DNA of 9,176 bases from CAYHYG01 sp964360835 (GTDB lineage: Bacteria > Patescibacteriota > Patescibacteriia > UBA1558 > 2-01-FULL-52-15): positions 1 through 9,176 of the forward strand of contig CAYHYG010000035.1 of assembly GCA_964360835.1 (NCBI GenBank), written 5' to 3'. The notes under the pieces are model-generated. The model ran no database searches. It was not told the DNA's origin and saw only the letters and a list, made by a program, of their open reading frames with translations. A program made the position numbers and the translations under genes. Below are positions 5,072-9,176 of the stretch, in pieces; the stretch's first letter is position 1, and the number at the start of each line of letters is the position of its first letter.

Positions 5072-5102
5072 AAAGACCCGAGTCGCGATGACTCGGGTCT
5101 TT
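5072..5102 (-). terminator. Intrinsic terminator of the secreted-protein gene
   Basis: A perfect 13-bp stem (AAAGACCCGAGTC with GACTCGGGTCTTT) has a 5-base loop. On the minus strand the tail is TTTCATATTTCAT. It lies 30 bases after the stop codon at 5133. Confidence 0.85.
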
Positions 5103-5132
5103 GGCCTGACGAGAAGCGTCAGGGCGAGAGAA

Positions 5133-5648
5133 CTAGCGATAAAGAGCTTTGACCTGTCCCCACGTGTGGGGAAGGACGGGTGTCGGATGACAGTCCATGA
5201 CGCCGCCGAGATACATGTAGCGGAAGCCCGAGGCAGCCCGCGAGCTGTCGTTCAGCAGATGATCGTCGATGAGATCATTGCTGACGTTGTGACCGACGGT
5301 ACCGTAGCTAACGATCGAGGTGGCGCAGGCGCCCTGCACGCCAGCAGCTGTCACGGGCGGTGTATAGCTGAAAGCGTAATCCTGCGTGTCAACCAGTCGG
5401 TAGCCGACCAGCTGGATGTTTCCGGTGTAGGAACTCTTGATCCAGATCGGGATCGTCGCCGGAAGCGGCTGGAGTTCGACTCCACGGATTTGAGCCTCGA
5501 TTAGCGTCCCCACTTCCACATTCCAGTGTGTGGGCGTGGTGCTGGCACTATTGACCCAGAGCGCGGCCGGACCGTTGGTCGCCTTGACACTGCCGGAAAA
5601 TCCGAGAGACAGTGTGATGGCCAGGCAAAGCGTGATAACAGACTTCAT
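5133..5648 (-). CDS. Secreted protein of unknown function with a conserved-looking C-terminal tail
   Basis: A 171-residue protein with a clear signal peptide (MKSVITLCLAITLSLGFSGSVKA, cleavage about residue 23). The mature part looks like a beta-rich domain (LWVNSAS, WNVEVGTLIEAQIRGVEL, PIWIKSSYTGNIQLVGYRL, DYAFSYTPP). It has two cysteines, in GACATS and MDCHP, able to form one disulphide after export. No family was recognised. The last residues, PTPVLPHTWGQVKALYR, match the tail of the NHL protein (PIPVHPTTWSAIKSRNR) at the positions P-x-PV-x-P-x-TW-x-x-[VI]-K-x-x-x-R. The start is firm: AAGGAGGT five bases before the ATG. It has its own promoter and terminator, so it is monocistronic. Confidence 0.85.
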   Translation of the reverse strand: MKSVITLCLAITLSLGFSGSVKATNGPAALWVNSASTTPTHWNVEVGTLIEAQIRGVELQPLPATIPIWIKSSYTGNIQLVGYRLVDTQDYAFSYTPPVTAAGVQGACATSIVSYGTVGHNVSNDLIDDHLLNDSSRAASGFRYMYLGGVMDCHPTPVLPHTWGQVKALYR

Positions 5649-5708
5649 AGGAAACCTCCTTGTAGTGTTTTCTTGGGTCTAACTAGCGAGAATCACGTAT
5701 CTTACCTA

Positions 5709-5738
5709 GATATAAGTATAAATTTGCCATTTTGTCAA
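5709..5738 (-). promoter_or_regulatory. Promoter of the secreted-protein gene
   Basis: On the minus strand an exact TTGACA (5738-5733) is followed after 18 bases by TATATC (5714-5709). Transcription would start near 5702 with a leader of about 54 bases ending in AAGGAGGT. Confidence 0.5.
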
Positions 5739-5862
5739 GAGATAAGTAATTATTTTACTTCAATAAAATAGCCGTATTTAAACGACCTTTATTTCACTAT
5801 GATTCTTTTACCTATATCGGAATCCGGTAATATTATTTATTTGGGGAATAATTGAATTTTAT

Positions 5863-5890
5863 TTGACCCGAATAACTTCCCTGCTACAAT
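5863..5890 (+). promoter_or_regulatory. Promoter of the small CxxC protein gene
   Basis: TTGACC at 5863-5868, a 16-base spacer and TACAAT at 5885-5890. The start would be near 5897, leaving about 20 bases of AT-rich leader without a ribosome site before the ATG at 5918. Confidence 0.6.
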
Positions 5891-5917
5891 AAAAAAATAA
5901 TTATTAACTTTACTATT

Positions 5918-6100
5918 ATGAACTATACAATCTGCGATATTTGTCAGGAAACCATCAAAGATTCGGAAGATAACACTCATCTCCGGCTAGATGGCCACTA
6001 TGGACACTATAGTCTATGCAAACAGTGTTCTAAACCGCTTTATGAATTTATCAGAGTAAACGTGGTCGAACCTGATTTGCCTAAGCAAGGGCTAGATTAA
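5918..6100 (+). CDS. Small CxxC...CxxC protein, probably zinc-binding
   Basis: A 60-residue protein with Cys6-x-x-Cys9 (CDIC) near the start and CKQC around residues 34-37, the pattern of a four-cysteine zinc finger. Between them are several histidines (THLRLDGHYGHYS). The C-terminal third is helical, then acidic. No signal peptide is present. It resembles short zinc-ribbon proteins in general form; no exact family was recognised. A promoter lies close upstream and a hairpin terminator follows directly, so it is a single-gene unit. No Shine-Dalgarno sequence is seen. Confidence 0.72.
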   Translation: MNYTICDICQETIKDSEDNTHLRLDGHYGHYSLCKQCSKPLYEFIRVNVVEPDLPKQGLD

Positions 6101-6107
6101 TAGAGAG

Positions 6108-6134
6108 AAAAGCAGGGTTGTATGCCCTGTTTTT
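6108..6134 (+). terminator. Intrinsic terminator after the small CxxC gene
   Basis: CAGGG pairs with CCCTG around TTGTATG, extended by A-T pairs, and is followed by five Ts. It starts about 8 bases after the stop codon. Confidence 0.8.
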
Positions 6135-6143
6135 GATTTTCAA

Positions 6144-6350
6144 TTATAAGGCTAAAGCCTTTTTTATATTGCTGATTATCTCCCGATCTTGCTCTAGTCT
6201 TCTTTTGACCCCGTCAAATTCAACACCTATATAATCCTGCGTCTCCTGAAATCCTTGATTGACGATAGAAGCTAATTCTTCCGTACTTAATACATGTCCT
6301 CTATCCAAACTAAATCCCACTCCCTGCCTTTGGTATCTTCCACAAAACAC
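6144..6350 (-). CDS. Short helical/coiled-coil protein, start uncertain
   Basis: The frame encodes up to 68 residues. The last 48 (from LSTEELASIVNQGFQET) look like a real helical, charged protein: FDGVKRRLEQDREIISNIKKALAL has heptad-like spacing. It resembles short coiled-coil proteins with an ELA-x-[MI]V-x-x-GF-x-E start that are common in Patescibacteria. There is no ATG. The far start is GTG at 6350, inside the lipoprotein gene; GTG at 6320 and TTG at 6308 are alternatives, all overlapping the lipoprotein end (6287) in another frame. It may be translated by coupling from that gene, or be a fragment that has lost its own start. Confidence 0.45.
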   Translation of the reverse strand: MFCGRYQRQGVGFSLDRGHVLSTEELASIVNQGFQETQDYIGVEFDGVKRRLEQDREIISNIKKALAL

Positions 6351-6667
6351 GACTGATCATCACACGATGAATCTTCTATTTCGATTTCAGAGCCCTTAGC
6401 ATCAACGATAGTCAAGACGTCACCGTCAGCAAAGAGCACTTGACCGCGATGACAAATAGCTTTGGCGTTGCAAATATGCATTTCCTCTGTACCGGTCTTG
6501 GTGAATTCATCCGATTCTTCTGGCTGGGCAGAAGGCTGACTATTCTGCGCCTGAGTTTGAATAGGCTGGCTTTCATTCTCGCGAGTATTCGAAAACTGGT
6601 TGCAACCGGACAACAGCAAAACCATGGAAACAGCAATTATTACTTTGAAACGATTAAATGCCAACAT
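6287..6667 (-). CDS. Small lipoprotein of unknown function
   Basis: A 126-residue protein with a lipoprotein signal: basic N-terminus (MLAFNRFK), hydrophobic core (VIIAVSMVLLL) and lipobox L-S-G-C with the lipidated Cys22. A low-complexity Gln/Ser/Pro-rich linker follows (about residues 25-55). The C-terminal part looks like a small beta domain (ICHRGQVLFADGDVLTIVDAKG, EIEIED, REWDLVWIEDMY). It has five further cysteines, in HICNAKAIC, SSCDDQSC and nearby, fit for disulphides outside the cytoplasm. No family was recognised. The ATG has no ribosome site. It lies 25 bases downstream of the truncated AHSA1 gene and overlaps the short coiled-coil frame at its 3' end. Confidence 0.75.
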   Translation of the reverse strand: MLAFNRFKVIIAVSMVLLLSGCNQFSNTRENESQPIQTQAQNSQPSAQPEESDEFTKTGTEEMHICNAKAICHRGQVLFADGDVLTIVDAKGSEIEIEDSSCDDQSCFVEDTKGREWDLVWIEDMY

Positions 6668-6692
6668 ACTTATTTTTTCTTATTAATTTTCT

Positions 6693-6921
6693 CTAGTGGC
6701 AATAATAGACGCCTGCAAAATCAAAGGCAGTGCTCTTATCCTTAGCAGACATCACCGTCTTGAATCGACCGCCGACTGTCAGGTCATTCTCTGCCTCAGA
6801 CGATTTCCAGTCATCAGAAGCAAAACACCATTGCACAATATGAGCCGGGTAGCTCCAATAGTGCCAGACCTTATCTGCTGGTGCGTTTACAATAGTCTCC
6901 ACGGTGTTTTTTTGTATTCAT
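6693..6921 (-). pseudogene. Truncated AHSA1/SRPBCC-domain gene
   Basis: The readable protein runs from VETIVNAPADKVWHYWS through WCFASDDW, AENDLTVGGRF and FDFAGVY. It matches the first half of the Activator of Hsp90 ATPase-like (AHSA1, START/SRPBCC fold) family, normally about 140 residues. It then stops after about 70 residues where the fold needs three or four more strands and the long C-terminal helix. At the 5' end an ATG at 6921-6919 gives M-N-T-K as in relatives, but seven As put it one base out of frame; six As would restore it. The alternative start is GTG at 6902. Both ends suggest a gene remnant whose 3' half has been replaced by the lipoprotein region. Confidence 0.7.
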
Positions 6922-7018
6922 ATAATTTATATTACTAGCAGGGGTTTCTCTAGAATAACAAAAATTATTTGTAATTACCAACTATTCTTTCGCTTACGAG
7001 TAGTATTTTGAAATCAAC

Positions 7019-7043
7019 TTGCTATATATATTAGCAATATAAT
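7019..7043 (+). promoter_or_regulatory. Inverted repeat next to an exact -10 box upstream of the YdeI-like gene
   Basis: TTGCTA (7019-7024) and TAGCAA (7032-7037) form a dyad with a 7-base AT spacer, directly followed by TATAAT (7038-7043). This could be a promoter with an operator in the spacer region. No good -35 is found, and AT-rich DNA gives such boxes by chance. The rest of the 165-base gap 6922-7086 shows nothing else. Confidence 0.35.
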
Positions 7044-7086
7044 ATTAAATTACTGCAATATATTTTGACGTATCTAAAATAAGACT

Positions 7087-7337
7087 ATGACCAACAAAAA
7101 AACTACTGGCGGAACCGTGCACAAATTACCGGCTGATTTACGCCAAGCTCTAGCTGCCTCCCCGCAAGCCATGGCGACTTGGGATGATGTTACACCGCTG
7201 GCCCGTAATGAATGGATTTGCTGGGTTAGTCTGGGAAACTGGCCGAGACTAGGAATATTCGTATTGAGATGCCGCTGTCAAAGCTAAAAAGCGGCATGCG
7301 CCGTCCTTGTTGCTGGGCTGGGTGTCCACATCGATAG
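7087..7337 (+). pseudogene. YdeI/OmpD-associated-type protein with a -1 frameshift
   Basis: The first frame gives LPADLRQALAASPQAM, ATWDDVTPLARNEWICWV, typical of the C-terminal domain of YdeI/OmpD-associated (bacteriocin-protection) proteins, in the short single-domain form. At 7233-7239 the bases GGGAAAC occur with codons CTG GGA AAC. Shifting back one base here continues as LAETRNIRIEMPLSKLKSG and MRRPCCWAGCPHR to TAG at 7335-7337, the normal family end. The combined length of about 83 residues fits the family. Without the shift the protein runs off-family and ends at 7287. The cause could be a lost G, a sequencing error or ribosomal slippage. No Shine-Dalgarno sequence is seen at the ATG. 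Confidence 0.82.
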
Positions 7338-7350
7338 AGCTGGGAATTAT

Positions 7351-7824
7351 TTAGAGCTTACTATTTTTCTGCTGCTTTGCAGACATAGCAAGCAAAGTCA
7401 GCGGCACAATGACAACAAAGGCATAACTTAGACCGACCCAGATAATCCAGAAAAATAATTCGGGTTGCAAAGAAAGCCCCTTCAAACCACCTTGGTAAAA
7501 CTCAAACCAAATTCCGAATAAAACAAAGACCAGTGTTGGCCAAAGAATACTCTTGAGACCCAGGAGTTTTGTTAGAATGCCGACAATCGAAACCTGAAGT
7601 AAAATCGGAATGAGTGTCGGAGGAAATAGTACCTGATAACACCAATTTGGATGACAATTAATTTGTTCTTCAAAAGCTATCGAAATTGCTGCAGTAATCA
7701 GAAACGTCAATAACAATGGAATCTTCGTGGACAATAGTTTTCTAACAATCCAGGCTCTATTTTTATAGAGCGCCACAGTGGCAGTCAGAAAAATTAATAT
7801 ACTGATAAAAGTGCCTGGATTCAT
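7351..7824 (-). CDS. Four-helix membrane protein of unknown function
   Basis: A 157-residue hydrophobic protein with four or five likely membrane segments (about residues 5-20, 36-52, 62-88, 92-108 and 124-146). Basic residues after the first (KNRAWIVRK) and at the C-terminus (AKQQKNSKL) help set topology. Two cysteines, in INCHPNWCYQ, lie in a loop between segments and could form a disulphide. I do not recognise the family. It is the second gene of a minus-strand pair, 19 bases after the 54-residue membrane protein at 7844-8008, so both are probably one operon. The stop is only 13 bases from the end of the convergent YdeI-like gene, with no terminator seen between them. Confidence 0.75.
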   Translation of the reverse strand: MNPGTFISILIFLTATVALYKNRAWIVRKLLSTKIPLLLTFLITAAISIAFEEQINCHPNWCYQVLFPPTLIPILLQVSIVGILTKLLGLKSILWPTLVFVLFGIWFEFYQGGLKGLSLQPELFFWIIWVGLSYAFVVIVPLTLLAMSAKQQKNSKL

Positions 7825-7843
7825 ACTACTCTGCCATTGATTT

Positions 7844-8008
7844 TTAAATCTTTCTCTTAGCCCTAATCAGTCCGACTACTCCAATGATGAAAAATACTAG
7901 TCCCAATAACTGCCCGCCAGGACTATCGTCCATCTCACCATAGACAAACATAAACAGTCCAAATAGTATGGCCAGCAAGTACAGTAGTAGTTTGATTTTT
8001 TTATTCAT
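7844..8008 (-). CDS. 54-residue two-helix membrane protein
   Basis: A short complete frame from ATG at 8008 to TAA at 7844. It has a basic start (MNKKIK), a hydrophobic helix (LLLYLLAILFGLFMFVYG), a polar turn (EMDDSPGGQ), a second helix (LLGLVFFIIGVVGLI) and a basic end (RAKRKI). This helix-turn-helix hairpin with both ends basic is a common design of small bacterial membrane proteins. It lies 19 bases upstream of the larger membrane protein in the same direction. No ribosome site is obvious, as in the other AT-rich genes here. No function can be given. Confidence 0.65.
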   Translation of the reverse strand: MNKKIKLLLYLLAILFGLFMFVYGEMDDSPGGQLLGLVFFIIGVVGLIRAKRKI

Positions 8009-8040
8009 AGGGTGGTTATTAGTAATTTAAAGAATTCCTG

Positions 8041-8360
8041 TTGATCCCCGATAATGTTAGGAATGCTTTTACTACAATAGTTGACAACCTTGTGAAAACA
8101 CAAATACGGGTTAATCGATGTGCTAAATTAGACGCCGAACCCCTCTTGATTATTCTACAAAAAAAATTGCCAGCCGTCTATATGAAGCGAATGTATTTGC
8201 TACTATATTTGATACATCGTTACGAATTGATATTAAAACAATATCTCATATACCTGTTGACGCGCAACGCCAAGTGTGGTCAACTGATGATGCGCGTAGA
8301 TGGTTCCAGCAAACAAGGAATCTCTACGTTCATATCGCAAATAAATTAATGAGCAAATAA
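8041..8360 (+). pseudogene. Unknown protein gene with a -1 frameshift at an A8 run
   Basis: The first frame (TTG start at 8041, or open from 8026) reads IPDNVRNAFTTIVDNLV, then AKLDAEPLLIILQKK. At the eight As (8159-8166) a shift of -1 continues a coherent soluble protein: IASRLYEANVFATIFDTS, then RIDIKTISHIPVDAQRQVW, TDDARRWFQQTRNLYVHIANK, with TAA at 8358-8360. The unshifted frame instead becomes hydrophobic and basic (RMYLLLYLIHRYELILKQ). Codons there are CAA AAA AAA TTG, so AAAAAAA is an in-phase slippery run. I do not recognise the family. The shifted frame stops five bases before the Nudix ATG, which supports that frame as the real gene end and a shared operon. No ATG start is found, so the 5' end may also be lost. 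Confidence 0.6.
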
Positions 8361-8365
8361 TACAT

Positions 8366-8863
8366 ATGAATCCTATTTTAGCGGCACCAACTCCCTCACA
8401 AAAAAACCGACACGTCACTCAGCCATTTATCGTTGTTGGGTGTGTAATTGAAAAGGACGGAGCATATCTACTCGTTAATGAAAACGAAAAATGGAACATA
8501 CCCGCAGGTTGGTTAGAGTTGGGAGAGACACCTGAGATCGGTGCAAAGCGAGAGGCTGAAGAAGAAACAGGTCGGGAAGTGAAAATTGAAAGCTTTTTGG
8601 GTATATATACTCTAATCAAACATCGTCCCGAAAAAGTGCTCCATGCCGTAAAGATTCTCTTTATTGCTCACCTAACTGGAGAGACCATTTCGTCAAAAGA
8701 GAATCTGAAGATGCAATGGTTTACACTAGAGGCCCTTCAAAGCATACACGGAAAATTCTGGGATCCCGACTTACCGAATGTAATAGCCGACGCTGCCAAC
8801 CGCATTTCATATCCCGTTGCTATACAACAACACAAAACCGTCGTCCCGCCAACAAATATGTAA
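8366..8863 (+). CDS. Nudix hydrolase
   Basis: A 165-residue protein with a complete Nudix box at residues 48-70: G48-x5-E54-x7-R62-E63-A-E-E66-E67-T-G69, holding all metal-binding glutamates. The flanks fit too (VGCVIEKDGAYLLVNENEKWNIPAGW before it, FLGIYTLIKHRPEKVLHAVKILFIAHL and MQWFTLEAL after it). Nudix enzymes hydrolyse nucleoside diphosphates linked to another group (NTPs, sugar nucleotides, oxidised nucleotides, caps). The sequence does not fix the substrate. It is cytoplasmic. The ATG follows the preceding broken gene by five bases with no ribosome site, suggesting translational coupling or leader-independent starts. A clear terminator follows. The gene appears intact. Confidence 0.92.
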   Translation: MNPILAAPTPSQKNRHVTQPFIVVGCVIEKDGAYLLVNENEKWNIPAGWLELGETPEIGAKREAEEETGREVKIESFLGIYTLIKHRPEKVLHAVKILFIAHLTGETISSKENLKMQWFTLEALQSIHGKFWDPDLPNVIADAANRISYPVAIQQHKTVVPPTNM

Positions 8864-8895
8864 GTGATTATTAAAAATCATCTCATGATCTGAAT

Positions 8896-8922
8896 AAAAG
8901 CGAGTAGACTACTCGCTTTTTT
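8896..8922 (+). terminator. Intrinsic terminator after the Nudix gene
   Basis: AAAAGCGAGT and ACTCGCTTTT pair around AGACT, followed by further Ts. It begins 33 bases after the stop codon. From 8923 to 9110 no coding frame is seen; that stretch holds the tRNA-like remnant. Confidence 0.85.
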
Positions 8923-8971
8923 AAAATACACACTTAAATCGATATTACAGAAAATACATTCCAGACCTTGA

Positions 8972-9075
8972 CTTGATGGCTCAGGGACCCGTTCGACTTC
9001 TCCTTTGACAAGCTCAGGATAAACTCCCCATGATTGACGGCTTCGACATGCCCCGCTCAGCGGTGGAGGCAGCTG
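8972..9075 (-). repeat. Degenerate tRNA-Gln-like copy broken by two insertions
   Basis: CTTGATGGCTC (8972-8982, then GGGAC) and the exact 16 bases CATGATTGACGGCTTC (9029-9044) repeat the flank, acceptor end and anticodon-arm side of the tRNA-Gln at 9116-9176, in the same order and strand. GGCAGCTGTCTTA (about 9068-9080) resembles its D-arm side. Between these blocks sit about 40 and 23 bases that differ and carry TTCGAC...GCTCAG-type sequence (TTTGACAAGCTCAGGATAAA and TTCGACATGCCCCGCTCAG), which looks like a dispersed palindromic repeat. It cannot fold as a normal tRNA. Confidence 0.5.
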
Positions 9076-9115
9076 TCTTATTCACCCCGCCAATTTTTTT
9101 GTTGATTTGTCTTGA

Positions 9116-9176
9116 TGGCTCGGGGACATGGGCTCGAACCATGATTGACGGCTTCAAAGGCCGCTGTCCTACCATT
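9116..9176 (-). tRNA. tRNA-Gln (anticodon TTG), cut by the window end
   Basis: Read on the minus strand: anticodon arm GCGGC-CTTTGAA-GCCGT with anticodon TTG, a 4-base variable region, T-arm CATGG-TTCGAGC-CCATG, acceptor strand TCCCCGA, discriminator G and an encoded CCA (9118-9116). The D-arm is only partly present and the 5' acceptor strand is beyond position 9176. Confidence 0.88.

Noticed and set aside
5405..5430. ACACCGGAAACATC on the minus strand resembles the cupin-end repeat
   Set aside because: It lies inside the coding sequence of the secreted protein (YTGNIQL), differs by an inserted A, and the similarity stops at once.
5088..5504. 138-codon plus-strand frame opposite the secreted-protein gene
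   Set aside because: It is Asp/Arg/Val-rich shadow sequence, begins in the terminator of the real gene and has no ribosome site.
7038..7064. GCAATATA direct repeats near 7035 and 7055
   Set aside because: Very AT-rich DNA gives such matches readily; no further copies at the same spacing.
1671..7232. GGTTAGTCT occurs three times (1672, 3825 and 7224)
   Set aside because: The contexts differ: a hairpin loop, a decayed cupin end and a conserved Trp-Val-Ser coding stretch. No longer similarity surrounds them, so chance is enough.
1..9176. CRISPR array, phage genes, insertion sequences or rRNA
   Set aside because: No regularly spaced repeats, no transposase or phage protein and no rRNA sequence were seen on either strand.

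Overview
This looks like an accessory stretch from an uncultured bacterium. It holds small, mostly unrelated genes on both strands, separated by strong hairpin terminators, with no replication, transposase or integrase gene in view. Two kinds of DNA alternate. Three GC-richer blocks (about 1-1610, 2605-3880 and 5068-5740) carry genes with strong Shine-Dalgarno (SD) sequences: an NHL-repeat propeller, a broken cupin, a stand-alone FlgD/T9SS-type Ig domain, a zinc-finger protein, an unknown small protein and a secreted protein. These resemble genes of FCB-type lineages. The AT-richer blocks (about 1611-2600, 3885-5065 and 5745-8930) carry genes with no visible SD: a NYN nuclease, a RhuM-Fic protein, a CxxC protein, a lipoprotein, small membrane proteins and a Nudix hydrolase. 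These resemble Patescibacteria-type genes. The host cannot be fixed from sequence alone, and a mosaic assembly has to be considered.

Layout. 160-1128 is a secreted six-bladed NHL propeller. 1182-1559 is a cupin interrupted by one in-frame TAG. 1612-1796 holds two promoter-plus-hairpin mini-transcription units, the second antisense to the 3' end of the NYN nuclease gene (1761-2285, minus). The NYN gene is preceded by an attenuator-like hairpin that touches its start codon. 2662-3021 is the FlgD-type domain, 3199-3411 a zinc-binding protein and 3565-3825 an unknown protein with a good promoter. 3952-4941 is RhuM-Fic, again with a terminator-like hairpin just before its ATG. 5133-5648 is a secreted protein whose C-terminal tail matches that of the NHL protein. 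5918-6100 is a CxxC protein, and 6144-6667 a lipoprotein plus a short coiled-coil frame. 6693-6921 is a truncated AHSA1 gene, 7087-7337 a frameshifted YdeI-like gene, 7351-8008 a two-gene membrane operon (one member only 54 residues), 8041-8360 a frameshifted unknown gene and 8366-8863 a Nudix hydrolase. A degenerate tRNA-Gln-like copy and the start of a real tRNA-Gln close the window.

The most notable signals are these. (1) The last 20-33 bases of the cupin gene recur at 2410-2430 and 3840-3871 in the same orientation, like footprints of insertion at, or recombination through, a gene's 3' end. (2) Two potentially toxic genes (NYN nuclease and RhuM-Fic) have leader hairpins with U-runs directly before the start codon. 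(3) Two plus-strand genes change frame by -1 exactly at in-phase slippery heptamers. (4) Two secreted proteins share a C-terminal tail. Several genes are interrupted by single-base changes at homopolymers, so sequencing error must be excluded before any recoding claim.
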